64,000 nt of DNA from UBA2227 sp036677505 (GCA_036677505.1 JAVBWK010000002.1:19126-83125); one strand, 5' to 3'. Numbered from the stretch's first letter, positions 33,619 through 43,186 are shown. Notes: generated by a model not told the origin, from the letters alone. Made by a program: numbers and translations.

Positions 33619-34083
33619 ATGTTGCAAGCAGGACAAAAAGCCCCGGATTTCAATTTACTGAACGAAAAGGGCGAAAATGTAACATGGGGTGATTTTGAGA
33701 ATCAGAAAGTGATATTGTATTTTTATCCGAAAGATGATACGCCGGGATGTACGACACAGGCGTGTTCCTACCGGGATCATTTTGATGAGTTTGTAAAGAG
33801 AGGCTATAAGATCATCGGAGTCAGTAAAGATGATGTGAAAAGTCATCAGCGTTTTCTCGGTAAGTATGAACTGAATTTCACTTTGTTAAGTGATCCGGAT
33901 ACGACCGTTATTCAAGCATATGACTGTTGGAAAGAGAAGTCTCTTTATGGAAAGAAGTACATGGGAACGGCCCGGACGACATTTGTCATCGATGAGCAAG
34001 GGATCATATTGAAAGTGTTTGAGAACGTCGATCCAAAAAGTGATGTTCAGCAAGTGCTGGCATTTATTGATGCTTTGAAATGA
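33619..34083 (+). CDS. bcp: Thioredoxin-dependent thiol peroxidase (BCP/PrxQ)
   Basis: A 154-residue peroxiredoxin that reduces hydrogen peroxide and organic peroxides. The peroxidatic Cys is in TPGCTTQAC, with a possible resolving Cys five residues on, as in the PrxQ class. YFYPKDDTPGC and TTFVIDEQG are family signatures. GGGAG precedes ATG 33619. The next gene starts inside its stop codon (4-base overlap). Confidence 0.94.
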   Translation: MLQAGQKAPDFNLLNEKGENVTWGDFENQKVILYFYPKDDTPGCTTQACSYRDHFDEFVKRGYKIIGVSKDDVKSHQRFLGKYELNFTLLSDPDTTVIQAYDCWKEKSLYGKKYMGTARTTFVIDEQGIILKVFENVDPKSDVQQVLAFIDALK

Positions 34084-34445
34084 GATTTGTTTCGATTGCT
34101 TTGGGTTGGATATTCGTTACCGCCGGTATCGTAGGAGCGTTTGTTCCGGTGTTACCGACCACGCCATTTTTGCTTCTCGGCGCATTCTTCTTTGCCCGGG
34201 GATCAGCTAAGTTTCATGACCGACTGACTCAGTCTGACTTCTATACAAGACATGTACAAAGTTCTGTGAAGGATGGAATGATGCCGGTAAAAACGAAAGT
34301 GCGGATCGTGACTACAGCCTATATCATGTTACTTATTCCCTTGATCACGATCGATCATCTGATTATCCGAGTGATCATCGTCGGCTGTATGATTATGATT
34401 TTTATTACATTTACATTCATCATAAAAGATAAACCCGTCGATTAG
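34080..34445 (+). CDS. DUF454/YbaN-family membrane protein
   Basis: A 121-residue membrane protein of the DUF454 family, function unknown. LGWIFVTAGIVGAFVPVLPTTPF at the N-terminus is the family signature, followed by ACFFFARGS-like residues (here AFFFARGS) and two C-terminal membrane segments. Overlaps the peroxiredoxin gene by 4 bases. Confidence 0.88.
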   Translation: MRFVSIALGWIFVTAGIVGAFVPVLPTTPFLLLGAFFFARGSAKFHDRLTQSDFYTRHVQSSVKDGMMPVKTKVRIVTTAYIMLLIPLITIDHLIIRVIIVGCMIMIFITFTFIIKDKPVD

Positions 34446-34456
34446 GACGGGTTTTC
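34431..34456. terminator. Bidirectional terminator between the DUF454 and threonine aldolase genes
   Basis: AAACCCGTC / GACGGGTTT, loop GATTAG, T run on the plus strand. Confidence 0.8.
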
Positions 34457-35473
34457 CATTAGGAAATTCTTGATGATTTCGACAAACAGCCCCACATCTT
34501 CGGATGTTATATCGTTATGAGTGACTACTCGGAATATGCCTTGGCCGGGAGGATTGATTTTGCATCCTCTGTTAAACGCAAATTCAACCAACTGTTCCGG
34601 TGCCGGATGATTTAACGAAAAGTATACCATATTGATATCTCTTAGCTGACTGAACACCTGAATCTGCGCGATTTGCGATAATAAATGAGCCAAGTGATCG
34701 GCATTGCGATGATCCTCAGATAAGCGCTTTGTCATCTCACGGATCGAAATCAAACCGGCTGCCGCCAGGATACCCGATTGTCTCATACCGCCGCCCAAAA
34801 GCTTGCGGTTTTTGCGAGCCCGATCGATAAAGTCTTTACTTCCCACCAGCATCGAACCGACCGGTGAACAGAGACCTTTTGACAGACAAAACATCACAGA
34901 ATCACAGCGGGCGGTCAGTTCTTTGACGTCGCACTTCAGATAAGTTGAAGCATTGAATACCCGTGCACCATCCAAATGAACCTTTAAGTTAAGAGAGTGC
35001 GCCATATCAATGTTTTGGTTCATCAGTTCAACGGGCATGACCGTGCCATTGGACAATGCATTCTCCAGGCAAAGCAAAGAGGTTGTCGGATTATGAATAT
35101 CCACGCTGCGAACGGCAGATTTGATATCATCGGGATAAATCCAGTCAAGATCATGACGGATCATTCGGATGCTCACATTGGACAGTACCGCAGCCGCTCC
35201 GACTTCATGGGCGACGATGTGATAGTTTTCGCCGGTAATGATCTCATCACCGCGTTTGGTGTGGGTCATGATGGCCAGCTGATTGCCCATGGTGCCGGAA
35301 GCTACAAACAATCCGGCCTGATGTCCGGTTACCTGTGCTGCCAAGGTCTCAAGTTCTTTGACCGTGGGGTCATCCTGATATACATCATCTCCCACCAAAG
35401 CTTCTGCCATGGCTTGTCGCATCTGTTTTGTAGGCATGGTTACCGTATCTGAACGTAAATCGATATATTTCAC
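34442..35473 (-). CDS. ltaE: Low-specificity L-threonine aldolase
   Basis: A PLP enzyme that splits L-threonine or L-allo-threonine to glycine and acetaldehyde. The N-terminus IDLRSDTVTMPT is diagnostic; HLDGARVFNA supplies the PLP Asp, and the PLP lysine is in FCLSKGLCSPVGS. Length 343 is standard. Starts at ATG 35473 with GAGGTTGAC upstream. Appears monocistronic. Confidence 0.94.
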   Translation of the reverse strand: MKYIDLRSDTVTMPTKQMRQAMAEALVGDDVYQDDPTVKELETLAAQVTGHQAGLFVASGTMGNQLAIMTHTKRGDEIITGENYHIVAHEVGAAAVLSNVSIRMIRHDLDWIYPDDIKSAVRSVDIHNPTTSLLCLENALSNGTVMPVELMNQNIDMAHSLNLKVHLDGARVFNASTYLKCDVKELTARCDSVMFCLSKGLCSPVGSMLVGSKDFIDRARKNRKLLGGGMRQSGILAAAGLISIREMTKRLSEDHRNADHLAHLLSQIAQIQVFSQLRDINMVYFSLNHPAPEQLVEFAFNRGCKINPPGQGIFRVVTHNDITSEDVGLFVEIIKNFLMENPS

Positions 35474-35565
35474 AAAGTCAACCTCATTTCTATGTCAGTA
35501 TTATAACATTCATCTTTATTTTTCAACCCAATTAGTTTAAACTTATGGAGAAATGAGGGATATTT

Positions 35566-36891
35566 GTGACATTTGCTTTTAACCCCCAAGTCCTTATCCA
35601 ATGGAAGTCTTGGGTTTACATTATCACGGTCATACTTACGATTGCTTTGACATGGTATATATACAAAAAATATGCTTTAAGTAAATATCAGATGATGATT
35701 TTTATTTTATTGGTCATTTTCTGGTCGGCCATCAATATCGTACGGGCCTATCGAAAGGCCTATGCCGTATCTTCGGGAGATGTCGGCGGACTGGCCATGG
35801 ATGGCATCTTAGGGGCGAACATTGCCGCGGCTTACGGACTGGTTTCAATTTTTGTCCGGATGCCGGTATTTGCTTTGAGTGATACGCTGAAATCGCGCCG
35901 TGCTTTGATCGGTGCGGCATTGATGATGGTTTTTCTTACGTCGATTTGGGTCGTGTATCGTCCGGATTATCTAAGTCTGATGTCATCATCACTGGCTCTG
36001 GGAGTCGGAGCAAGCATGCTGGCCTTGTTTAATGTGTTCTTCTCTGAAACGTTTTCGACCAAACAGGCGATGGTTTCTGTCTCGATCTTATCGATCGCAC
36101 CGCTGTTAGCTGAGTTCATCGTTGCCCCGTTACAGTTTCTTGCTACTCAAAATCCGGTCAAGGACTATGGATTGATGTGGGCGATCAGTGCCGGATTGGC
36201 ATTTGTCGGATTTTTGTTTCTCTTTAGAGTCAAAGATAATAAGGAGAAAGTCCGTAATTTCAGTTGGCATAAAATCGGTGCGGCACTCAGTGACCGTCGG
36301 TTTCTGTTGATATGCATTTTGGCTGTTTCCGTATCTTTTATCCGTTTTGCATCCAGCGGAAGCAACATGGTCGCCTACGCCCGTACATCCGAAGTCATGA
36401 TGGCCGATTTTCTGATTGCCTATCTGGATGTCATTTTCTCTTTATTCCAGTTGGTTGCCGGTGTTATTGCCGGTTTATGGCTGAAAAAGAAAATTGGAGT
36501 CAAAAATACATTATTGCTTGGGCTGATTTCCAGCCTGATATTCACGGCATTGGCAACGACCGTAACCAATCCGACAATATTATTTATATCCTACAGCCTT
36601 AATGGCTTTGGCTATGGAATCACCTATAATGTCTTGTTGGGATTGGCATTACAGCCGTTTCAGAAAGATATGCGTGAAGTTACTATGGGCATTTATCAGA
36701 CCTTCTTTGCAATCGGGATCTATTATGGGGATAAGGTGTATGCTCTGATCTTGCAGAATATCCCTTCGACTTTTGAAGGGTCAGCTTTATATCAGCTGGT
36801 TTTTACGATCATCAGCGGATTGATCGTAGTGACGATGCTTTCAATTTTTGTCGGCTTCAATCAGAAGAACCGGGAGTTTATCGAATCTTAA
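35566..36891 (+). CDS. MFS transporter
   Basis: A 441-residue major-facilitator-type protein with about twelve membrane segments. The loop after the second segment and the RVKDNKEKVRNF central loop separate two six-helix halves. No substrate motif recognised. The start is GTG 35566, after GAGGGA. It lies 13 bases before the U32 pair and may share their transcript; a link to tRNA modification is not evident. Confidence 0.8.
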   Translation: MTFAFNPQVLIQWKSWVYIITVILTIALTWYIYKKYALSKYQMMIFILLVIFWSAINIVRAYRKAYAVSSGDVGGLAMDGILGANIAAAYGLVSIFVRMPVFALSDTLKSRRALIGAALMMVFLTSIWVVYRPDYLSLMSSSLALGVGASMLALFNVFFSETFSTKQAMVSVSILSIAPLLAEFIVAPLQFLATQNPVKDYGLMWAISAGLAFVGFLFLFRVKDNKEKVRNFSWHKIGAALSDRRFLLICILAVSVSFIRFASSGSNMVAYARTSEVMMADFLIAYLDVIFSLFQLVAGVIAGLWLKKKIGVKNTLLLGLISSLIFTALATTVTNPTILFISYSLNGFGYGITYNVLLGLALQPFQKDMREVTMGIYQTFFAIGIYYGDKVYALILQNIPSTFEGSALYQLVFTIISGLIVVTMLSIFVGFNQKNREFIES

Positions 36892-36904
36892 CCAAGGAGG
36901 GACT

Positions 36905-37783
36905 ATGAACGTTTTTGTTCCTATCCACAACGTCAGTCAATTGCATTCGGCCGTTTCATCATCTGCGCACGCCGTCATCCTTTCGACGGCTTTTTGTTCA
37001 GTAAAAACGCAGCATCCGTTAAATCGTGATGAACTGGTTGCTCTAACCTTTGAAGCTAATCAGCTGCATATGCCATGGTATCTTTCCGTCAACCGAATGA
37101 TCATGCAAAGTGAGTGGGACACATTGAAACTGGAAATTGAAGCTGCCGATAACCTTGGTCCTGCGGGATACATCGTAGCAGATCTCGGTGTCATGCATTA
37201 TATTAAGAAAAACTATCCGACACGCAAAGTGATTTTGCATACCGATACTACTATTACTCATGCTCAGGATGTTGAAATCTTATTATCAATGGGTGTGGAT
37301 TTGGTTGTTTTAGCTCGTGAACTTACCTTTGATGAAATCAGAGAAATCGTTTGTAAGTTTCCTGATCAGACAGCCATCAACGGCTTCGGTTATCCCGGCA
37401 TGAGCACTTCCAGCCGTCCGCTGTTAAGCAGCTATTTCCATCATATCGATAAAGATGCGGATGTTGACTATCAACGATATACACTTCAGGAAGAAGGAAG
37501 GACTGACCGATATCCGGCCATGCAGGATATCCACGGATTTCACATTTTTGCTCCCGGAGTTTTGGAGATATTTGAGGAGATACAAATATTAGAAGAGTCT
37601 GGTCTAAATCATGTGTTGATTGATTCTGTTTTTTTGGATGATGCGGATGTATTTGCGGCTGTAGATGTATTTCTTAAACATAAAGACATAGAATCGTTTC
37701 GATCCGAACTGGCAAAGAAGTATCCGCTTTTCAAAGCGCTGATTCACACACCGACCAGCACAGTTAAGGTGGTAAACTCATGA
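36905..37783 (+). CDS. U32 peptidase-family protein, first subunit (TrhP1/YrrN-like)
   Basis: A 292-residue U32-family protein. It resembles the shorter of the two U32 proteins (YrrN/TrhP1) needed with YrrO/TrhP2 in Bacillus for hydroxylation of wobble uridine (ho5U34) in tRNA. Visible features are the barrel strand VILHTDTTITHAQD, LVVLARELTFDEI and INGFGYPGMSTSSRPLLSSY. It lacks the multi-cysteine motif of the long paralogue. AAGGAGG precedes ATG 36905. It overlaps the longer paralogue by 4 bases (ATGA), the same gene order as in Bacillus. Confidence 0.8.
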   Translation: MNVFVPIHNVSQLHSAVSSSAHAVILSTAFCSVKTQHPLNRDELVALTFEANQLHMPWYLSVNRMIMQSEWDTLKLEIEAADNLGPAGYIVADLGVMHYIKKNYPTRKVILHTDTTITHAQDVEILLSMGVDLVVLARELTFDEIREIVCKFPDQTAINGFGYPGMSTSSRPLLSSYFHHIDKDADVDYQRYTLQEEGRTDRYPAMQDIHGFHIFAPGVLEIFEEIQILEESGLNHVLIDSVFLDDADVFAAVDVFLKHKDIESFRSELAKKYPLFKALIHTPTSTVKVVNS

Positions 37784-38982
37784 AACGGCCCGAGTTATTA
37801 GCTCCGGCCGGGGATCTTGCCCGCTTAAAGACAGCCGTTCATTTCGGTGCAGATGCCGTGTACATCGGCGGCAAGAAATTCTCCTTGCGCTCACGTGCCA
37901 GCAATTTTGAACTGTCGGATATTGAAGAGGGGGTCAGATATGCCCATGCCCATCATGCGAAGTTGTATGTGACCGTCAATATGATTCCTCATCAGGAAGA
38001 TTTGGAAGGTTTGAAGGAGTACTTGCAAGCGTTGGATCATATCGGTGTCGATGCGGTTATCGTCGCATCACTGTACATTGCAAAGGTGGCCAGAAAGGTC
38101 AGCTCGCGGATGGAAGTCCACCTGAGCACCCAGCAATCCAGTGCAAACATTGAAACATTGAACTTTTATAAGCAGTTGGGTATCGATCGGGTCGTATTGG
38201 CCAGGGAATGCTCGCTCGAAGATATCGAACTTATTTCATCTCATCCGATGGCTATCGAAGTATTCATCCATGGCGGTATGTGTGTCAATGTGTCCGGCCG
38301 ATGCACATTGAGCAACTATATGACTTTGCGTGATGCCAATCGAGGCGGTTGTGCTCAAAGCTGCCGTTGGAAGTATATGTGTTTTGACAGTGCCGGTCAG
38401 CCGGTGCATGATGAGAATGTATTGTTTTCCATGAGTTCAAAGGATCTCAATGCCACTTCGGTTTTATCGGATCTGATCCGGCTGAACATATCATCACTGA
38501 AAATCGAGGGGCGGATGAAGTCTGAGTATTATCTGGCAACCGTGGTCGGGGCTTATCGTCGTCTGATCGATGATTTACTTGCGGGCAAGGACGAGCAGGA
38601 AAGTGTCCGTCATTGCAATCTTGAGCTGGCGAAAGCTGAGAACCGTGAGACATTCTCTGGTTTCTTCTTAAGCAAACCATCGGATCAGGGACATTTATAT
38701 GACAAAAACGGATCGGGTATCACTCAGGAATTCTTGGCAACTGTCATCGCTTATGATCCTCTGACTCAATGGGCAACGGTCGAAGTGAGAAATCATTTCA
38801 ATAAAGGTTGGCTGTGTGAAGTGTTCGGTCCGACAACCGATCATAAGCAGTTCACTGTCACTGAAATCATAAACAGTGAGAATGAGAATGTGGACAGAGT
38901 ATATAAGCCCATGGAAATCGTCACGATCAAAATCCCCGTTGAAGTAGCGCCGGAGGATTTTATCAGAAAGGTAAGAATATGA
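37780..38982 (+). CDS. U32 peptidase-family tRNA hydroxylation protein (TrhP2/YrrO-like)
   Basis: A 400-residue U32 protein. PELLAPAGDLARLKTAVHFGADAVYIGG is at the N-terminus, and the signature with conserved cysteines is HGGMCVNVSGRCTLSNYM followed by RGGCAQSCRWKY. In characterised members these cysteines bind an iron-sulfur cluster and the protein uses prephenate-derived chemistry to make ho5U34 in tRNA. MKSEYYLATV and the C-terminal beta domain are also present. Cotranscribed with the shorter paralogue and a SpoU-type methyltransferase, both with 4-base overlaps, giving an RNA-modification operon. Confidence 0.9.
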   Translation: MKRPELLAPAGDLARLKTAVHFGADAVYIGGKKFSLRSRASNFELSDIEEGVRYAHAHHAKLYVTVNMIPHQEDLEGLKEYLQALDHIGVDAVIVASLYIAKVARKVSSRMEVHLSTQQSSANIETLNFYKQLGIDRVVLARECSLEDIELISSHPMAIEVFIHGGMCVNVSGRCTLSNYMTLRDANRGGCAQSCRWKYMCFDSAGQPVHDENVLFSMSSKDLNATSVLSDLIRLNISSLKIEGRMKSEYYLATVVGAYRRLIDDLLAGKDEQESVRHCNLELAKAENRETFSGFFLSKPSDQGHLYDKNGSGITQEFLATVIAYDPLTQWATVEVRNHFNKGWLCEVFGPTTDHKQFTVTEIINSENENVDRVYKPMEIVTIKIPVEVAPEDFIRKVRI

Positions 38983-39698
38983 TATTTGAGGGAGCTTTAT
39001 CGGTCAAGGCCGTGATTCAGGGTAAGAAGCGAGTCGTCCGTGAAGTATGGATGGATAAAAGCAAACAAAGCGAGAGAGACTTCCAATATATTCAGCGGTT
39101 GTGTCAAATCAACAAAATTCCATGCAAGATCAAAATGCGAGAGGAAATTGACAGTTGTGCGAAAGGGAAAACTCATGGCGGAGTGATTGCCATGGCTGAT
39201 CCGCGCCAGTTTGATTCGATCGATGATGTAAAAGGATCCGATTTTATCGTATTGATTGAAGGTGTGGAAGATCCATTTAATCTCGGATATATTTTCCGTA
39301 CGGCCGCTGCAGCCGGAGCTCAGGCGATCATCACTCGGGCAAGGGATTGGAGTTTCAGTGAGCATGTCATATGCAAATCTTCGGCGGGCATCAGTGAAAG
39401 AATCCATTGGATATTAGCCGATGATTTTGATCAGATGTCAAAGCAGATCAAGAAACTCGGATTGTCTCTTGTTTGTGCCGTACGTGATGACCTATCCGTA
39501 GAAATGAGCCGTGCTGACTTAAAAAAACCGCTGTGCTTATGCATCGGCGGGGAGATGCGCGGATTATCCAAAGCTGTCTTACTTCAAAGTGATCAAAACA
39601 TCTACATCGAATATCCTACCGATACCAAAGTGGCCTTGCCGGCTGCACAAGCCACAGCCGTGCTTTGTTTCGAAGTCGTCAGACAACGCAAAAAATAA
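38979..39698 (+). CDS. TrmH/SpoU-family RNA 2'-O-methyltransferase
   Basis: A 239-residue SPOUT-class methyltransferase. Motif 1 is LIEGVEDPFNLGYIFRTAAAAG and motif 2 is LCIGGEMRGLS. Motif 3, usually SLNVSVA-like, here reads ALPAAQATAV, an unusual form lacking the normal Asn. The N-terminal substrate-binding domain (about 70 residues) is present. It could methylate 23S rRNA or a tRNA; the target is not predictable. Overlaps the U32 gene by 4 bases. Confidence 0.85.
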   Translation: MIFEGALSVKAVIQGKKRVVREVWMDKSKQSERDFQYIQRLCQINKIPCKIKMREEIDSCAKGKTHGGVIAMADPRQFDSIDDVKGSDFIVLIEGVEDPFNLGYIFRTAAAAGAQAIITRARDWSFSEHVICKSSAGISERIHWILADDFDQMSKQIKKLGLSLVCAVRDDLSVEMSRADLKKPLCLCIGGEMRGLSKAVLLQSDQNIYIEYPTDTKVALPAAQATAVLCFEVVRQRKK

Positions 39699-39718
39699 CT
39701 CTATGGAGTTATTTTTTT
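39691..39718. terminator. Bidirectional terminator after the RNA-modification operon
   Basis: AAAAATAACTC / GAGTTATTTTT with loop TATG and flanking T run; contains the stop codons of both convergent genes. Confidence 0.9.
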
Positions 39719-40576
39719 GTCGATATGAAGGATGGTATACAGCGCATTTAAGGAGATATTCAGTTTGTGCTCGGACCCTTCGGGATCATACTCAAACAAA
39801 GAAGACACAAAGAATCTCTGTTCCTGATCACCTTCGATCAGTGTAGTGTTGATTCCGGCTGATTCGATCGAGACACCCTTGATCGGCATCTGATGGATGT
39901 ACAATTCGGTGAATCCGGCAGAAACGTTGAGCTGTGCGGAAACATTTTCCAGCGGTGTGAAATCAATGTTTGCCGAGGTTGAATTGACTGAAAAACGCTG
40001 ACCGACGGACTGTAAATTCAGGTCGAGTTTGGCGGTATTGATGAACACATCCGAAGCTAAAAAAGTGATTTCGACATCGGAATCGGCGGTATTGATACTG
40101 ATATACTTAATGTTGTCGGCCATCCGGGCGGAGTGGATACTGATATCGACAGCCGTACCGTAGATCGTAATATTTCCGGTATAATCGTAAGGAATGATCA
40201 CATCGATACTTACCAGCCGGCTGACAGGCGGACAAGACTTGAACCACGGGCAGGACTGAATACTCAGATTGCTTTGCGGAGTTCCGATGATGAAGTTTTT
40301 GGATTCCCGCACCGCTTTGATCGCTCCAAGATGACCGGTGATGTCGGCGGTGATTTGTGACTGATTTTCCAGTGTAATGGAAATGGTATTGGCAAGACCG
40401 CCATGAATGGTTATATTATTTACTTCGGAAAAGTTCTGTTTAAATGATATCGTCTGTACCGAAGGAAGGTCATCATGATCGATCAAATCTTTGCCCGCCC
40501 AGATAAACCAGAAAAAGGCAATGATCAAAAGAATGCTTCCCATAGTGATCAGGGATAAACCCCATGACTTTCTCAT
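39701..40576 (-). CDS. DUF4097-type beta-strand-repeat surface protein
   Basis: A 291-residue protein with one N-terminal membrane segment (about 8-28) and a long region of short beta strands rich in I/V/T/S/N, the pattern of the DUF4097 putative adhesin fold. It is probably anchored with the beta domain outside. A cysteine pair (SCPWFKSCP) lies near residue 108. It is cotranscribed with the HAAS-domain gene, a pairing common in Bacillota envelope-stress loci, where a PadR-type regulator is usually also present but is not seen here. Confidence 0.8.
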   Translation of the reverse strand: MRKSWGLSLITMGSILLIIAFFWFIWAGKDLIDHDDLPSVQTISFKQNFSEVNNITIHGGLANTISITLENQSQITADITGHLGAIKAVRESKNFIIGTPQSNLSIQSCPWFKSCPPVSRLVSIDVIIPYDYTGNITIYGTAVDISIHSARMADNIKYISINTADSDVEITFLASDVFINTAKLDLNLQSVGQRFSVNSTSANIDFTPLENVSAQLNVSAGFTELYIHQMPIKGVSIESAGINTTLIEGDQEQRFFVSSLFEYDPEGSEHKLNISLNALYTILHIDKKITP

Positions 40577-40581
40577 AGCTT

Positions 40582-41193
40582 TTACCTGAAATTGCCTCTG
40601 AATAAGCCTTTATAGCCATGATAAAGGCCGACCAGAGAAGATAAGAACAAGGTAAGCATTCCACTGGATATCATGATCAGTCCGATGCCGATCAGCAATG
40701 AAAAATCTTCGCGGATGTTGAAGGAGAAACGCCAAATGCGAAAGGGCAAGTCGAAGGTCATGATAAGACCTTGCAGAAAGGCGAATGTGGTAGCGGTTAT
40801 CCCCGAGAGTACCAAAGCTGTCAATGCCAACAACATCGGAAGTCCGATCATCAGACCCAGAATCAGTCGAAGTAAACTGCCGGAGGATTTACCTGTCGTC
40901 GGATGGGTCGGTTGTTTAGTTTCCGAAGTCTCTTCAACTCCGGTTGGCTGTTCCGAAATCACTTCTTCAGACAGCTTATCTTCAACCACACCCGTTGCCG
41001 GTTGAGATTTGGGTATGTTAACCAATAGTTTCGTGGGATTACCCAGTTGGGCAATGATTTCTCGCTCACTCAATCCTTTAGCGGTTTTCTCATCGAAAAA
41101 ACGCTGAACATACGTTTCGGCTTCATTCAGTGCCTGAGGATCTGCCGGATCGGATTGCTGTCTGAGTAAACGGAGATACTCTTGTTTATTCAT
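40582..41193 (-). CDS. HAAS/DUF1700-domain membrane protein
   Basis: A 203-residue protein. The N-terminal 60 residues (MNKQEYLRLLRQ through LSEREIIAQLGNPTKL) form the HAAS alpha-helical domain that partners PadR-type systems. A low-complexity Thr/Pro/Glu linker (about 70-105) and two or three membrane helices follow. ATG 41193 follows GGGAGTG; an upstream in-frame ATG at 41208 lacks one. Five bases separate it from the DUF4097 gene. Confidence 0.82.
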   Translation of the reverse strand: MNKQEYLRLLRQQSDPADPQALNEAETYVQRFFDEKTAKGLSEREIIAQLGNPTKLLVNIPKSQPATGVVEDKLSEEVISEQPTGVEETSETKQPTHPTTGKSSGSLLRLILGLMIGLPMLLALTALVLSGITATTFAFLQGLIMTFDLPFRIWRFSFNIREDFSLLIGIGLIMISSGMLTLFLSSLVGLYHGYKGLFRGNFR

Positions 41194-41218
41194 ATGAATC
41201 ACTCCCATCGTTAATCAG

Positions 41219-41277
41219 AGTATACCACTGCTTCTGACGTTAAGTAAATAGACAAGGATACGTTGGTGTCTTATAAT
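41219..41277. promoter_or_regulatory. Back-to-back divergent promoters for the HAAS and nadE operons
   Basis: Plus strand: TAGACA (41249-41254), 17 bases, TATAAT (41272-41277) for nadE. Minus strand: TTTACT (41248-41243), 18 bases, TATACT (41224-41219) for the HAAS gene. The two -35 boxes abut without a gap, so RNA polymerases may compete. Confidence 0.65.
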
Positions 41278-41303
41278 GTGTATAGAAAACCGAGGGATCC
41301 GAC

Positions 41304-43166
41304 ATGAGAATTGCACTGGGGCAGATGAATATCGCAAGCGGAAATATCACTGAAAACATTGAGTCAATGAAGTTGATGATTCATCAGGCTAAAGAACAAC
41401 AGGCTGATATCATCGTCTTTCCGGAAATGGCCATCAGCGGATATTTTCTTCAGGACAAATGGACGGACAGCGAGTTTTTAGCTTACTGCCAGCAACAGAA
41501 CGAAGTGATCAAAGGGCTCAGTGACGGAATCGGAATCGTTTGGGGCAATATCAGTCTGACCTATGGCGGTCAGATGTTTAAAGGCCGTGACGGCCGTATT
41601 GCCCGGTTTAACAGTGCCTTTTTTGCCTATAACAGACAATGGGTGAGTCGACCTAATTCAGCTTGGGGTCAGTATGTCAAGCACTTGCTTCCGGATTACC
41701 GCGTATTCGATGATTCAAGATTCTTTATGGATGGTATCACACTTTCGAATCTGACATTTGAAGATATCTGTGAACCGTTTGAGTTTGAGAAGGATGGCAA
41801 GTCCGTAAAGATATCGCTTCAGATATGTGAGGATTTATGGGATGAAGATTATGATTTCAGTCCGATGCAAAAGGCGGTTGCATACCAAAGTGACCTGATC
41901 ATCAATATTTCAAGTTCGCCGTGGACCCGCAACAAAGAACTCTCAAGAATCAAACAGCTGACCAAACATCACAAAAAATATCCGGAGAAAGTGGCCTCGT
42001 TTATCTATGTCAATGCGGTGGGCATGCAAAATAACGGAAAGACGGTCGTGGTTTTCGATGGGGACTCAACCGTCACCGATCGCAACGGGATCCGGATCGA
42101 CGGTTGTAATGACCGTTTTGAAAGTGAACTTAAAATCGTGGATATCAACGGTGAATCTCAAGCTGAAAATGTGACAGAAAATAAGCTTTTGCTTGCGTTG
42201 TTGTGCGGCATCCGGGAGTTTGACCGGCAGGTATTCCCGTTTAAGCCGAATTGGCTGATCGGGGTTTCCGGCGGCCTTGACAGCAGCATCAACACGGCGT
42301 TACTGACGATGGCTTTGGGTTCTTTACGTATCATCGGCGTCAATATGTCGACGAAGTATAATACAGATCTGACCAAAGACAATGCCAGAACGCTGTGTGA
42401 GCGACTCAACGTCCGCTATTTGGCATCTTCAATCGAACCGATGGTCAATTCAACGTGCGCGGTATTGGATTCATTTGGATATTCTGAGCCGTATGAGTCA
42501 TTGACTATTGAGAACATTCAGGCGCGATTACGCGGTCACTGCCTCTCATCGATTTCCTCGATCGAGAAAGCAATCATCATCAATAATGCCAATAAGGTCG
42601 AGACCGCCTTAGGATACTGTACGTTGTATGGAGATACCATCGGTGCGTTGGCTCCGTTGGGAGATTGTACGAAACTGCAATTGGCTCAGCTGGGTCATGC
42701 GATCAATCAGCACTTTAATGATGAAATCATACCAGAGAATTTGTTGCCGGAGATTGGGGAAGGTCAGATTTCATGGCATTTTGCCCCATCGGCCGAACTG
42801 AAGGATAAGCAGGTCGATCCGATGAAATGGGGATATCACGACTGGCTGATCCAGCGGCTGACCGAGTATCCCGGATTTCAGGTTGAACGGCTGATGGAAG
42901 AGTATCTGACGGATACCATATTTGAAACTGAAACCGGAAAGTGGCTCAGATTCTATGGATTGGATGATCCCAAGACCTTTATCGATGATTTGCAATGGGT
43001 ACTGAACAATATGCAGAACTCGGTATACAAGCGGATTCAAATGCCGCCGATCCTGATGGTTTCCCGTGGCAGTTTCGGTCAGGATTATCGGGAGAGCCAA
43101 ATCCGCTTCGCTGCCACTGAGCGATTCAGTGAACTAAAATCACAAATATTGGCCAAACACAGATAA
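41304..43166 (+). CDS. nadE: Glutamine-dependent NAD+ synthetase
   Basis: A 620-residue two-domain enzyme that makes NAD from nicotinate adenine dinucleotide, ATP and glutamine. The N-terminal nitrilase-type glutaminase has the Glu in FPEMAISGY and the catalytic Cys in LQICEDLWDE. The synthetase P-loop GVSGGLDSS is near residue 322. C-terminal PPSAEL-like residues (here APSAELKDKQVD) are family-typical. It has its own promoter and ends in a strong terminator, so it is monocistronic. Confidence 0.95.
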   Translation: MRIALGQMNIASGNITENIESMKLMIHQAKEQQADIIVFPEMAISGYFLQDKWTDSEFLAYCQQQNEVIKGLSDGIGIVWGNISLTYGGQMFKGRDGRIARFNSAFFAYNRQWVSRPNSAWGQYVKHLLPDYRVFDDSRFFMDGITLSNLTFEDICEPFEFEKDGKSVKISLQICEDLWDEDYDFSPMQKAVAYQSDLIINISSSPWTRNKELSRIKQLTKHHKKYPEKVASFIYVNAVGMQNNGKTVVVFDGDSTVTDRNGIRIDGCNDRFESELKIVDINGESQAENVTENKLLLALLCGIREFDRQVFPFKPNWLIGVSGGLDSSINTALLTMALGSLRIIGVNMSTKYNTDLTKDNARTLCERLNVRYLASSIEPMVNSTCAVLDSFGYSEPYESLTIENIQARLRGHCLSSISSIEKAIIINNANKVETALGYCTLYGDTIGALAPLGDCTKLQLAQLGHAINQHFNDEIIPENLLPEIGEGQISWHFAPSAELKDKQVDPMKWGYHDWLIQRLTEYPGFQVERLMEEYLTDTIFETETGKWLRFYGLDDPKTFIDDLQWVLNNMQNSVYKRIQMPPILMVSRGSFGQDYRESQIRFAATERFSELKSQILAKHR

Positions 43167-43186
43167 ACTTAAGTGCGGTCAACATT

